64,000 nucleotides of DNA from Streptomyces sp. NBC_01750 (GTDB lineage: Bacteria; Actinomycetota; Actinomycetes; Streptomycetales; Streptomycetaceae). A program made the translations under genes and the position numbers. The notes below the pieces were generated by a model. That model made no database searches and had not been told where the DNA came from. It saw nothing but the letters and a program-made list of their open reading frames with translations. Of this stretch, positions 33,908 through 42,592 are shown piece after piece; the first letter of the stretch is position 1; each line of letters begins with the position of its first letter. The stretch is taken from contig NZ_CP109137.1 of assembly GCF_035918095.1 (NCBI RefSeq), positions 3,846,001 to 3,910,000 on the forward strand, read 5' to 3'.

Positions 33908-33960
33908 CTTGAACTTTCAAGCTAAAACCAAGCGTAACTCCATATAGTTCAACTTTCAAG
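33908..33960. promoter_or_regulatory. MarR-type operator region
   Basis: Perfect palindrome CTTGAA-CT-TTCAAG at 33908-33921 and a second copy of AACTTTCAAG at 33951-33960, 39 bases downstream. Both lie in the 91-base gap between dioxygenase and MarR. Spacing and symmetry fit a MarR dimer; binding is inferred. Confidence 0.65.
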
Positions 33961-33982
33961 AATAGGTCGTAGAGTGGGATAC

Positions 33983-34498
33983 ATGACTACGGCATCCACT
34001 GGCGGGGGCGGCGCCGAACCGCGCTGGCTCACCGAGGACGAGCAGCGCGTCTGGCGCTCGTATCTGCACGCCACCACCCTCTTCGAGGACCACCTCGATC
34101 GCCAATTGCAGCGCGACGCCGGTATGCCGCACATCTACTACGGCCTGCTCGTCCAGCTCTCCCAGGCCCCGCGCCGCCGCAGGCGGATGACCGAACTGGC
34201 CATCGACGCCAAGATCACCCGCTCCCGGCTCTCGCACGCGATCGCGCGCCTGGAGAAGAACGGCTGGGTACGCCGTGAGGACTGCTCCTCCGACAAGCGC
34301 GGTCAGAACGCCGTACTGACGGACGAGGGCCTCCAGGTCCTGGAACGGACCGCACCCGGCCATGTCGAGGCCGTACGCCAGGCGATGTTCGACCGGCTCA
34401 CACCCGAACAGGTCGGGCAGCTGGGCGAGATCATGAGGATCATGGCCGAGGGGCTCCAGCCGCAGGACTCGTGCGCGGACCTGCCGTGGCTCCGCTGA
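33983..34498 (+). CDS. MarR-family transcriptional regulator
   Basis: A 171-residue winged-helix regulator. RRMTELAIDAKITRSRLSHA is the recognition HTH (about 68-88), the wing is NGWVRREDCSSDKRGQNAVL with the conserved D-R pair, and flanking helices form the dimer interface. Two cysteines (in EDCSSD and in the tail DSCADL) could sense oxidants but are not at classic positions. GTG at 33974 is an alternative start. Divergent from the dioxygenase, which it probably represses together with itself. Confidence 0.88.
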   Translation: MTTASTGGGGAEPRWLTEDEQRVWRSYLHATTLFEDHLDRQLQRDAGMPHIYYGLLVQLSQAPRRRRRMTELAIDAKITRSRLSHAIARLEKNGWVRREDCSSDKRGQNAVLTDEGLQVLERTAPGHVEAVRQAMFDRLTPEQVGQLGEIMRIMAEGLQPQDSCADLPWLR

Positions 34499-34561
34499 CG
34501 CCGCGCTCACGCGATAGGCGCCCTGCGCACGCGGAGCGCCGCACACACGAATGACGCCGCG

Positions 34562-34620
34562 CACACGAACGCCGCCGTACGCACGAACGCCGCCGTACGC
34601 ACGAACGCCGCCGTACGCAC
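34562..34620 (+). repeat. Three tandem 18-bp units
   Basis: CACGAACGCCGCCGTACG repeated three times head to tail, with a partial fourth, between the MarR stop and the terminator. Not coding in any supported frame. Confidence 0.8.
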
Positions 34621-34625
34621 GCGTA

Positions 34626-34660
34626 GGGCCCTGCCCCGGTTCACCACCCGGGCAGGGCCC
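34626..34660. terminator. Terminator between MarR and DHA2 exporter
   Basis: GGGCCCTGCCC / GGGCAGGGCCC, 11-bp perfect stem with a 13-base loop, followed by TTT on the plus strand; serves convergent genes. Confidence 0.75.
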
Positions 34661-34696
34661 TTTCCGCTTGACCTCTCAGCGTCCGCCGAGCTCGCG

Positions 34697-36214
34697 TCAG
34701 TGCGCGACGACAGGAATCTTGATCTCGTCCTCGACACCGTCACCCGAGGCCGCGGTGACCGAACCGGCCCCCGGGCGCCCGGTGTTGATCATCGTGAATG
34801 CGATCGCGGAGGCGGCCGCGAGGATGCCGACCGCCCACCAGATGGCGTTCGAGTAGCCGTGCACCATGGCCTGCGCCTGCAGCAGCTGCTGGTTGGTGGC
34901 CCCCGCCGCGTGCGAGGCGATGTACGCGGTCGTGGCCGATGCGGCGATGGTGTTGAGCAGCGCCGTACCGATGGCACCGCCGACCTGCTGCGAGGTGTTG
35001 ACCATGGCGGACGCCACACCGGCGTCCTCCGGACGCACCCCGTGCGTGGCCAGCGACATGGCCGGCATGAAGGCCGTACCCATACCCAGACCCAGCAGCA
35101 GCTGCGCGGGCAGGATCAGACCGGCGTACGAGGAACCGACCTCCAGCTGCGTCAGCATCAGCATGCCGGCTCCGGCGACCAGGAAGCCCGGGCCCATCAG
35201 CAGGCGCGGCGCGACGCGGGTCATCAGCCGGGCGCCGATCTGGGTGGAGCCGGTGATCATGCCCGCGATCATCGGAAGGAAGGCGAAGCCGGTCTTGACC
35301 GGCGAGTAGCCCCGCACGATCTGCAGGTAGTAGGTGAGGAAGAGGAACAGCCCGAACATCGCGATGATCGCGAGACCCAGCGAGAGGTAGACACCGCCGC
35401 GGTTGCGCTCGGTCAGGACGCGCAGCGGCAGCAGCGGCGACTTGACCTTCGCCTCGGTGAAGACGAACGCGGCGAGCAGCAGGGCGGAGGCGACGAACAG
35501 ACCCACCGTGGTGGTGTCGGACCAGCCGTCGGATTCGGCCCGCGTGAAGCCGTACACCAGCGAGACCAGACCCAGGGTGGACAGGACCACGCCGGGAATG
35601 TCGAGCGTCGAGCGGTTACGGCTGCCGGCCGGCTCACGGATCACGAAGTACGCGCCGGCGGCGGCGACGATCGCGAACGGGATGTTGACGAAGAACGTCC
35701 AGCGCCAGTTGAGGTACTCGGTCAGCACGCCGCCGAGGATCAGACCCACGGCGCCACCGCCACCGGCGATCGCACCGTAGATACCGAAGGCCTTGGCGCG
35801 CTCCTTGGCGTCGGTGAACATCACCGCGAGCAGCGAGAGCGCGGCGGGCGCGAGCAGCGCGCCGAAGGCACCCTGCAGTGCGCGGGAGCCGAGCAGCATC
35901 ACCTCGCCGGTCGCCGCACCACCGAGCGCGGAGGCCCCGGCGAAGCCGAGCAGACCGACGACGAAGGCGCGCTTACGGCCCCACAGGTCGGCGATCCGGC
36001 CGCCGAACAGCAGGAGTCCGCCGAAGGCGAGCGCGTAGGCGGTGATGACCCACTGCTTGTTGCCCTCCGAAATTCCCAGGTCGTGCTGGGCGTGCGGGAG
36101 CGCGATGTTCACGATCGTCGCGTCCAGCACCACCATCAGCTGGGCCAGGGCTATGAAGACCAGGGCTTTCCAGCGACTTGGGTCCGGAAGTGAGATGTCG
36201 GCTGTTTTTGACAT
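34697..36214 (-). CDS. DHA2-family MFS exporter
   Basis: A 505-residue 14-helix exporter. DHA2 motif MVVLDATIVNIALPHAQHDL in TM1, motif A GGRIADLWGRKRAFVVG, motif C GGAVGLILGGVLT in TM5. Probable multidrug or antibiotic efflux. I prefer the ATG at 36214 (AGGTGG 8 bases upstream) over GTG at 36226, which lacks a ribosome site. It follows the TetR gene by 111 bases on the same strand, and two TetR-type operators lie before that gene, so both are likely co-regulated. Confidence 0.88.
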   Translation of the reverse strand: MSKTADISLPDPSRWKALVFIALAQLMVVLDATIVNIALPHAQHDLGISEGNKQWVITAYALAFGGLLLFGGRIADLWGRKRAFVVGLLGFAGASALGGAATGEVMLLGSRALQGAFGALLAPAALSLLAVMFTDAKERAKAFGIYGAIAGGGGAVGLILGGVLTEYLNWRWTFFVNIPFAIVAAAGAYFVIREPAGSRNRSTLDIPGVVLSTLGLVSLVYGFTRAESDGWSDTTTVGLFVASALLLAAFVFTEAKVKSPLLPLRVLTERNRGGVYLSLGLAIIAMFGLFLFLTYYLQIVRGYSPVKTGFAFLPMIAGMITGSTQIGARLMTRVAPRLLMGPGFLVAGAGMLMLTQLEVGSSYAGLILPAQLLLGLGMGTAFMPAMSLATHGVRPEDAGVASAMVNTSQQVGGAIGTALLNTIAASATTAYIASHAAGATNQQLLQAQAMVHGYSNAIWWAVGILAAASAIAFTMINTGRPGAGSVTAASGDGVEDEIKIPVVAH

Positions 36215-36325
36215 GGGAGTAGCCACCTAAGGGTGCGGAGAGGTCATGACGGGACGTGGTCAGGAGGTCGTAGGAGGGACTGGCGGAGCCGCCCGAAGTA
36301 ATCGGCAGTGATCGGATTTACTGCT

Positions 36326-36976
36326 TCACGGGGTGTTGCGCAGGTCCTCCAAGGTGGCGGCCGTGCCCGGCAGTTCGGAGCGCGCGGGCGCTTCAAGACC
36401 GTCCAGGAACAGTTGCAGATGGCGGTGCGCGAACTGGTCCATGTTCAGGCACGCGGTGCCCGGGAGCGGCCGGGTGAGCTGGGAGAGCGCGACGAGCAGG
36501 TCTCCGACGGCGACGTCGGCGCGGAGACGGCCCGCCTTGTGCGCGCGCTCGAAAAGGCCCTCGACTGCCTCTTCGAGGCGTACCTGCTCATGGGTCAGAT
36601 CGGGGAAGTGCTGTTCGAATGTGCCGGTCAGCAGCGGGCAGAGCGCCCCGATCCGTTCGTCCGCGGCCGCGTGGGTGAAGCGGCGAAGCGCCGCGAAGGT
36701 GTCCTCTTCCTCGGCGGCCGCCTCCTGCGCCCGTTCCGTAGTGCGGGCGAGAACGAAGAGGACGACCTCATGGATGAGGGCGTCGCGGTCGGCGAAGTGC
36801 CGGTAGAGAGTCGCGTTTCCGACACCGGCCCGGCGAGCGATCTCGTCGAGCGGGACCTCGGGTCCGAACTCGACGAACATCTCGCGCGCGGCCGTGACGA
36901 TCCGCTCCCGGTTTCGCAGGGCGTCTGCCCGCGGCCGGGGGGAGCGGCGCGCTTCGGTGTCGGCGGCGGGGCTCAC
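36326..36976 (-). CDS. TetR-family transcriptional regulator
   Basis: A 216-residue repressor. The N-terminal HTH is ALRNRERIVTAAREMFVEFG with VPLDEIARRAGVGNATLYRH and FADRDALIHEVV (about 20-80). The C-terminal helical part resembles SACE_7040-type ligand domains (LTHEQVRLEEAVEGLFERAH). GTG start at 36976. Upstream are 13-bp tandem repeats and two perfect CGGGGA-N5-TCCCCG palindromes, the natural autoregulatory sites. The exporter downstream is the likely regulated partner; the inducer is unknown. Confidence 0.88.
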   Translation of the reverse strand: MSPAADTEARRSPRPRADALRNRERIVTAAREMFVEFGPEVPLDEIARRAGVGNATLYRHFADRDALIHEVVLFVLARTTERAQEAAAEEEDTFAALRRFTHAAADERIGALCPLLTGTFEQHFPDLTHEQVRLEEAVEGLFERAHKAGRLRADVAVGDLLVALSQLTRPLPGTACLNMDQFAHRHLQLFLDGLEAPARSELPGTAATLEDLRNTP

Positions 36977-36992
36977 GGCGCCACTTCCTCTC

Positions 36993-37056
36993 TGTCCGGC
37001 TTCTCTGTCCGGCTTCTCTGTCCGGACTCACTGCCCGGACTCACTGCCCGGCTCAT
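36993..37056. repeat. 13-bp tandem repeats before tetR
   Basis: Five head-to-tail units: TGTCCGGCTTCTC twice, TGTCCGGACTCAC, TGCCCGGACTCAC and a partial fifth. They lie immediately upstream of the TetR start codon, within its leader. Confidence 0.8.
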
Positions 37057-37080
37057 ATCGCTCTCGTACCGCTCCGTAAG

Positions 37081-37137
37081 CGGGGATCGCTTCCCCGTTT
37101 CGTGCGGACACGAGTGCAAACGGGGAAACGCTCCCCG
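37081..37137. promoter_or_regulatory. Twin TetR-type operators
   Basis: Two perfect palindromes, CGGGGA-TCGCT-TCCCCG at 37081-37097 and CGGGGA-AACGC-TCCCCG at 37121-37137, with centres exactly 40 bases apart (about four helical turns). They lie 105-161 bases before tetR and 157-213 before the protease gene, so they could control either side. Confidence 0.75.
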
Positions 37138-37293
37138 GTTATTTCCTGCACTCTATGTGACCTGCATCACACATTGTCCGCGGGGAATACCCACGATCGG
37201 ACCACCCCGCGCGCGGCTCGCCACCACCCGTCACAGGCTGATCGCACAGCGCAGCGAGGGCCGGCCTGCTGCCGCGGACCCCGAGGCGACGGC

Positions 37294-38577
37294 ATGCAGC
37301 AGACCCGCCACCGGATACGCAGATCCGGCAGGCACCGGCGCATCAGCGCGCTCGCCACACTCGCCGCACTCGCGCTCGCCGCCCTCACGACGGCGAGCGC
37401 CACGCTCCCCTCCTCCATGCGGGCGTCCGCGGGGCCGGTCGCCGCCGAGGAGCGAGGGCTCGGCCCGTGCCGGATCGCGTCCACCATGGGCGTGCAGATG
37501 TCGGAGGGTCTGCCGACCCCGCCCGGATATTCGCGTTCCACCGGCGAGGTCCGCGCGCTCAACCTGATGATCGACTTCCCGGACGCGCCGGGCCCAGGGC
37601 GGGCACTCGACCGGCTCGCGGAGTTCTTCCCACGGACCTCGGAGTGGTTCAAGACCAGTTCGTACGGACGGCTCAGCTATCTCCCGGACGCGCCGGTCAC
37701 CGACTGGCTGCGGATGCCGATGCCGTTCGCGGCGTACGGGATAGAGCGCGGCTCACCCTATGAGCCCGGCTACCGCAAGCTCGCCCAGGACATCGTGGCC
37801 GCCGCCGACCCGAAGGTGGACTTCAGCACGTACGACCTGGTCAACATACTGGTCACACCCAATGCGGGCCCCTCGGCGCTGGACACCGTGCTCTCCGTGA
37901 CCTTCTCGGGCAACGACGAGGCCCCGCTCGCGGACGGCGTGCCGCTGGCCAACACGTCCTTCGTCTACAGCCGCCAGGACGACGGCTCAGGATCGTACGA
38001 CGAGACGGGCTATCGCGTACTGCCCCATGAGAACGGCCATGTCTTCGGCCTGCCCGACCTCTACACCACCGAGGGCGGCGGCGCGGTCGGCCACTGGGAC
38101 ATCATGTCCGAGGACTGGGGGGCCAACAACGATCTGCTGGGCTGGCACAAGTGGAAGCTCGGCTGGCTGGACGCCGACCAGATCAGCTGTGCGTCCGCGC
38201 CCGGAACCACCGAGTACTCGCTGACCCCGCTGGCCACCTCGGGCGGCGCCAAGATGGCGATCGTTCCGGTGACCGAGGACTCCGGGTACGCGGTGGAAGT
38301 ACGCACCAAGGCGGGCAACGACGAGGCCGTCTGCGAGCCGGGCGTACTGATCTACCACGTGAAGTCCGACGTCGACACCGGACAGGGACCGGTGGCGGTC
38401 TCGGACAGCAATCGCAACAGTGGCGGCTGCACCCGGCGGCCCAATGTGCACGCGGAACTCTCCGACGCGCCGTACAAGCCGGGCCAGACCTTCACCGACG
38501 CCCGCAACGGGATACGTATCGCGGTGATCCGCGAGAACCCCGGCGGCAGCTACCGGGTACGCATCACGCGTTCTTGA
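37294..38577 (+). CDS. Secreted M6-family metalloprotease
   Basis: A 427-residue secreted protease. A twin-basic N-terminus (RHRIRRSGRHRR) and hydrophobic core (LATLAALALAALTTASATL) form the signal peptide. The zinc site is HENGHVFGLPDLYTTEGG, the immune-inhibitor-A (M6) signature with the catalytic Glu and two His; Asp in GLPD extends the motif, and GHWDIMSEDWGANNDLLGWH supplies the Met-turn. Cysteines suggest an extracellular disulfide. ATG at 37294. The stop overlaps the convergent acyl-CoA synthetase stop by 14 bases. Confidence 0.88.
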   Translation: MQQTRHRIRRSGRHRRISALATLAALALAALTTASATLPSSMRASAGPVAAEERGLGPCRIASTMGVQMSEGLPTPPGYSRSTGEVRALNLMIDFPDAPGPGRALDRLAEFFPRTSEWFKTSSYGRLSYLPDAPVTDWLRMPMPFAAYGIERGSPYEPGYRKLAQDIVAAADPKVDFSTYDLVNILVTPNAGPSALDTVLSVTFSGNDEAPLADGVPLANTSFVYSRQDDGSGSYDETGYRVLPHENGHVFGLPDLYTTEGGGAVGHWDIMSEDWGANNDLLGWHKWKLGWLDADQISCASAPGTTEYSLTPLATSGGAKMAIVPVTEDSGYAVEVRTKAGNDEAVCEPGVLIYHVKSDVDTGQGPVAVSDSNRNSGGCTRRPNVHAELSDAPYKPGQTFTDARNGIRIAVIRENPGGSYRVRITRS

Positions 38578-40273
38578 CCGCCCGGTCCTGCGACAACTGC
38601 TCCTGGACGGGCCCGCGGAGCTCCCGCTTGAGGATCTTCCCGGTGGGATTACGGGGCATCGGCTCGTCCCGCAGCAGGACATGAGCCGGCACCTTGAAGG
38701 CCGCGAGGGACCGGCCGACATGCGCCCGCAGCTCGTCCAGGGTGACCGTGGCCCCGGCGCGCAGCTGCACCACGGCCGCGACCTCCTCCCCCAGCACCGG
38801 GTGCGGTACGCCCAGCACGGCGGCGTCGGCGACTTGCGGGTGGTCGTGCAGGACCCCCTCCACCTCGACGCAGTACACGTTCTCGCCGCCGCGGATGACC
38901 ATGTCCTTGAGCCGGTCGACGACGCTGACCCGCCCCTCACCCACGGTCGCGAGATCGCCGGTCCTGAACCAGCCGTCCTGGAACGCGGCGGCGGTGGCGG
39001 CAGGATCGTTCCAGTAGCCGCGTACCAGAGACTGCCCGCGCAGCCACAGCTCACCGACCTCGCCCTCGGGCAGCGGCTCACCGACGGGTCCGGCGATCCG
39101 CACCTCGGTCGCGGGCGACGGCCGCCCCACGCTGCCCGGGTTCTCCCGGTAGCCGGCACCGAAGTTGGCGAGCACGCCACCGCTGGTCTCGGTGAGCCCG
39201 TAGCCGTTGCGCGGCTCGATCCGCTGTCCGTAACGCGCCGTCAGCCGCGCCACGAGATCGGGCGGTGCGGCGGCCCCGCCGGTGCTGAGATGAGACAGCG
39301 TCTCCAGCTCCGACCCGGCCCGCTCGGCCGCGTCGAGCAACTGGAGGGCAGTGGCAGGCACGCCCGAGTAGTACGTGACGCGGTGCCGCTCGATGAGCTC
39401 GAGGGCCTGCTCGGCGTCCCACTTCCGCATCAGTACGAGCGTCCCGCCGACCGCCATCATCGAGTACAGCGTGGTGAACGCGGCCACATGGAAGAACGGG
39501 AACGTCTGCAGGACGACGGGCGCGGGCCCCTGTCCAGGCATCACTCCGCGCGCGAGCGCGGAAGCGGCCGCGTGGAACCGCGGATTGATTGCGGCCCCCA
39601 CGTGCGCGAGCTGCGTGGCGACGGCGCCCTTGGGCCGCCCCGTGGTCCCTGAGGTGTAGATGATGGTGGCGTCATCCTCGGCCCGGACCTCGACCGCGGG
39701 CGGCGCGGCGAGCGGATCCGGGCGCTCGAAGTCCTCGTACCGCTCGACCCCCTCCGTCGGCTCGCCTTCATGGTGGAAGACGACGGCCCGCACGCCGACC
39801 CGGTTGCGCCAGGCCTCGACCCGCGGCAGCCGCTCCCCGTCGACGAGGAGCACGCGCGGCGAGCAGTCGTCGAGGGCGTACGCGAACTCGTCCTCGGTCC
39901 ACCAGGCGTTGAGCGGCACGGTGACCAGCCCGGCCAGCTGCGCGGCCCAGAAGGCGATCTGCCACTCGGGGTGATTGCGCATCGCGACGACCGCCCGGTC
40001 GCCGGGGCGCAGCCCGTACTCCTCGACGAACCGCCGCGCGAGCGCGGATGCGGCGGCGAAGAACTCCCGGTAGGTGTAGGTCCCGGTGGCGGCGACGAGG
40101 AACGGCCGGTCGCCGAACGCCCAGGTGGCCTCGACGAACTCCCGCAGCGTGCGCGGCCCTTCCGCGTACAGCAGTCCGCCGTCCTCGCCGCGTACGACGG
40201 CGAACGGGGCCCCGGGGGCGACGAGCGCGGCTTCGGGGGCGGAGGGATCGGAGTGCGGGTGGGGGTGCGGCAC
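38564..40273 (-). CDS. AMP-dependent acyl-CoA synthetase/ligase
   Basis: A 569-residue ANL-superfamily enzyme that activates a carboxylic acid as acyl-AMP and transfers it to CoA. Core motifs: ATIIYTSGTTGRPKGAVATQ (P-loop, A3), NGYGLTETSGGVLANF (A5), GWFRTGDLATVGEGRVSVVD (A7), RLKDMVIRGGENVYCVEVEG (A8), and the catalytic lysine in PRNPTGKILKREL (A10). A medium- or long-chain acid is likely. GTG at 40273. No partner genes adjoin it. Confidence 0.9.
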   Translation of the reverse strand: MPHPHPHSDPSAPEAALVAPGAPFAVVRGEDGGLLYAEGPRTLREFVEATWAFGDRPFLVAATGTYTYREFFAAASALARRFVEEYGLRPGDRAVVAMRNHPEWQIAFWAAQLAGLVTVPLNAWWTEDEFAYALDDCSPRVLLVDGERLPRVEAWRNRVGVRAVVFHHEGEPTEGVERYEDFERPDPLAAPPAVEVRAEDDATIIYTSGTTGRPKGAVATQLAHVGAAINPRFHAAASALARGVMPGQGPAPVVLQTFPFFHVAAFTTLYSMMAVGGTLVLMRKWDAEQALELIERHRVTYYSGVPATALQLLDAAERAGSELETLSHLSTGGAAAPPDLVARLTARYGQRIEPRNGYGLTETSGGVLANFGAGYRENPGSVGRPSPATEVRIAGPVGEPLPEGEVGELWLRGQSLVRGYWNDPAATAAAFQDGWFRTGDLATVGEGRVSVVDRLKDMVIRGGENVYCVEVEGVLHDHPQVADAAVLGVPHPVLGEEVAAVVQLRAGATVTLDELRAHVGRSLAAFKVPAHVLLRDEPMPRNPTGKILKRELRGPVQEQLSQDRAVKNA

Positions 40274-40756
40274 GGTCGACCCTCTCCAAGCGCTTGCTCA
40301 GTACGCTGGCGTACGTTATTCCCGCACCCGGAGCCCGTCAAGGTCGGTGTATCCCCCACCGAGGCCTGATCACTGCTGTGCCGACGCCTACCGCAGAGCC
40401 TGACGGCGGGCCCGGGGTGGCCCGGGTACTCCTCGGCGATGACCGGGTCCACCCGAACCAGCCCCCCGGCGACCGGGACCTCGCGCGAAAGACCGATCCC
40501 CGAACCATGCCGGGCCGCCGGATCCGGTAGCCTGTCGACGGTCAGACGTCAGGAGCCGCGTCCAGGTACGAGGTGCTCTACAGAGCACCGGGGGACGGGA
40601 TCAAGAGCCGTTTGACCGGACGCCTCCGTCGCCTCCGTTCGCCTCCGTGGGGCTTGCGGCAAACCTTAAAAGCCCAGGTCAGAGCCATCCCGCGGATGCC
40701 GCCGAAAACGCTCCGCCCTCTTTCTCGGAACGCTCAGCGCATCATTGCAGCTCAGA
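40274..40756. other. Intergenic region with a palindrome; boundary of core and accessory DNA
   Basis: About 480 bases upstream of the acyl-CoA synthetase. It holds GGTGCTCT-AC-AGAGCACC at 40572-40589 (perfect 8-bp arms). No gene is supported. Insertion-sequence debris begins just after. Confidence 0.45.
40572..40589. promoter_or_regulatory. Perfect 18-bp palindrome
   Basis: GGTGCTCT-AC-AGAGCACC. Could be an operator or a small hairpin; no partner is evident and the gene it would serve is uncertain. Confidence 0.35.
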
Positions 40757-40878
40757 GCTTTGCCGACGGCGAGGTCGGATTCCCCTGGCGCGGCCTGGCC
40801 ACCCGCCACGAGAAGACCGCCACCATCTTCAAAGCCGGCCTCCACATCGCGGGCATCTTCATCTGGTCAGCGAGATGA
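40757..40878 (+). pseudogene. IS5-family transposase C-terminal remnant
   Basis: The last 35 or so residues, GLATRHEKTATIFKAGLHIA then GIFIWSAR and a stop, match the C-terminus of IS5-group (IS112/IS1647-like) DDE transposases common in Streptomyces. The rest of the transposase is absent and upstream sequence does not align with it. Confidence 0.7.
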
Positions 40879-40960
40879 TCCGGGGGAATCGGCTTCGGGC
40901 CTTTCCGCAGAATCGGCGCGCCGGGCGCTTTAAACGCAGGGGCCGGGCGGCCGAGGGCTC

Positions 40961-41080
40961 GAGGTGGAGCTGCTCGATCGCCTCGATCACGAACCAGGTG
41001 GGGTGGTCCTCGGGCAGCCAGTCGCACAGGTCAGGGGGCTGCAGGGGTGCAGCAGCGCTTGGTCTCGATCGCATGTGAGG
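40961..41080 (-). pseudogene. IS1182-family transposase N-terminal remnant
   Basis: The minus strand encodes QPPDLCDWLPEDHPTWFVIE and AIEQLHLE, the characteristic N-terminal start of IS1182-type transposases (LPPDLREWLPEDHLAWFVLD in typical members, from memory). The frame then loses similarity. Only about 40 residues remain. Confidence 0.6.
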
Positions 41081-41153
41081 ATGTTCTGTGGCATGCCCCG
41101 ATGGTCCAAAACGGCCTGGACAGCAAAGGTTTGCGCGACAGCCTCCTCGAGAA

Positions 41154-41450
41154 TCAGGTGCCAGAGTTGTCGACGAACCCCACGATATCGAGATATTCGA
41201 TTTTGGGCGGGACGCCATAAATCCCGGTCACCTTGTCGACGAGCTCCTCTGTGAAGAAGGCGCGGCCTTTCTCCTCGTCATCCCACACGTAGAAGTTCCT
41301 TGCCTGAACGCCGTCTTCGTCGAGCATGAAGCTCTTGAAGCGAAGGCCGGCCATGCCTTCGAACGGTCCTCGGAGTTCGCCGACAATCTTTGCGATAGTT
41401 GAACGATCGAACTTGTCGGTCTGCGCGAAAGTCACGAGCACGCCGATCAT
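41154..41450 (-). CDS. Antibiotic-biosynthesis-monooxygenase-like (YdhR-type) protein
   Basis: A 98-residue protein of the dimeric alpha/beta-barrel fold: MIGVLVTFAQTDKFDRSTIA, GMAGLRFKSFMLDEDGVQAR and NFYVWDDEEKGRAFFTEELV, then PPKIEYLDIVGFVDN. It resembles YdhR/ABM-domain proteins that oxidise aromatic or polyketide-like molecules without a cofactor, or that merely bind them. ATG at 41450 with AGGAGG close upstream. It is isolated between IS debris and the ion-transport genes. Confidence 0.65.
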   Translation of the reverse strand: MIGVLVTFAQTDKFDRSTIAKIVGELRGPFEGMAGLRFKSFMLDEDGVQARNFYVWDDEEKGRAFFTEELVDKVTGIYGVPPKIEYLDIVGFVDNSGT

Positions 41451-41846
41451 CGGGCCTCCTATCGATCGAGTGATGCTAGCGGCGGATCCTAGTACACGCG
41501 GCCGGAAATTCTGGTCGTCAGGCCGCGAGTCGGAGGTGCGGCTCGCGGTCGGCGATGCGGGCCAGGAGCGCGTCGAGCTTTGCGTGCGCGAACGCCTGCT
41601 CGAACGGGCGGGCAATTTGGCGGTGCAAGGACACCTGTCTTCCCCCGCGCCCCGGCGGCCGGGCAATAGCCCTGCCTCCCGAGGGCTTGCTGATCCGGAA
41701 GAAGCGGCCTAGTCGCAGCGTGCGACCGTCACGTCAGCCCGTCTCGCGCATGCGCCGACCGAAGGGGTGTTCGGCGGGCAGCCAACGACGGAGCTTCGCG
41801 AGCTGCTGCCGCCCACGCGGCCGCACCATCCCCCCGGCTCCGGCTC
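41451..41846. other. Intergenic region with unidentified gene tail
   Basis: On the minus strand a frame ending at 41518 reads RQIARPFEQAFAHAKLDALL then ARIADREPHLRLAA and a stop. It has a coding-like composition but no start and no family I recognise; probably the tail of another deleted gene. Nothing else is seen. Confidence 0.3.
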
Positions 41847-42131
41847 ATGCCGACCGCGTGCCACAGTGGACCGGTGCTTTCACGGTGGTGGTACGCCTTG
41901 ATCAGCGCCGGATGCCTGCTGGTGTTCCTCATTGCCGCAGGCGTCGGTGCCTGGGCCGATGAGCAGCGCATGGGTTGGGTGTCGTCCGGCGGCATCATGG
42001 TCGGCGGCAGCGCGCTCGGCGTCGGCCTGGTGATGACTGGACGGGCGGTGCTGCCCGGGCGGCTGCGGCGGGCAATGTTCCGTGTGCCTCCGCCCGAAGG
42101 GCGGCACCGTCGGCCGGAGCCGCCCCTTTGA
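41847..42131 (+). CDS. Small two-helix membrane protein, unknown
   Basis: Up to 94 residues with two hydrophobic segments (YALISAGCLLVFLIAAGVGA and SGGIMVGGSALGVGLVMTGR) and a basic Arg/Pro-rich tail. A GTG at 41873 may be the real start. No family is recognised. It lies upstream of the fluoride-channel genes but 460 bases away. Confidence 0.45.
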   Translation: MPTACHSGPVLSRWWYALISAGCLLVFLIAAGVGAWADEQRMGWVSSGGIMVGGSALGVGLVMTGRAVLPGRLRRAMFRVPPPEGRHRRPEPPL

Positions 42132-42592
42132 ACCGTTCCGGTCCGCCGGGATGCCGGCACACGGCGCGTACCGGTAGGTCCTGTGCAGGTGAGCCGGGAA
42201 GTCTGCTCGGCGCGGTATCCGCCATGCTCAGGAACCCCGTGCCAATCCGATCGACGACCACCCTGGGCCGCCGCGACCCGGGGCCTCGGACCGGTGCGCG
42301 TACGCGGGCGTGGTGGAGCACTGCTCGGGCAGCTTCACGGCCTCGAACGCCGCCCCAGGTCTAACTCCTGGCCGCTGCCCCCGCGGGTAGAGCGACCGGC
42401 CTGAAGGCCGGGCTCGGCGGGCCCGCCCTGCCTGATCTTCCGCAATCGGTAGACTCGGTGACGGCGGCGTCCATGGTGGGCTGTCGCGCGGCGGTGGGGC
42501 CCGCCGTACCCGAACCGCGGCCTGCTGCGCCGCCAACGGTCCCTACTTGCGATCGGCCGGCGCCCGCGTGTGCCCTTGCAGGTAGGAGACGT
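42132..42592. other. Intergenic region upstream of fluoride-channel operon
   Basis: 461 bases, very GC-rich, no supported gene. I looked for the fluoride riboswitch (GGNGAUGG core and the AAAC/GCC pseudoknot segments) and did not find it, so control of the operon is unexplained. Confidence 0.4.

Noticed and set aside
34562..34620. CRISPR-like array
   Set aside because: Units of 18 bases are contiguous with no spacers and there are no cas genes; it is a simple tandem repeat. No CRISPR array was seen anywhere in the window.
42183..42404. 73-residue plus-strand frame before crcB
   Set aside because: Arg/Pro-rich composition, no ribosome site, no conserved feature.
42132..42592. Fluoride riboswitch upstream of crcB
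   Set aside because: The conserved core and pseudoknot segments were not found by eye; the region is GC-rich without the AAAC motif.
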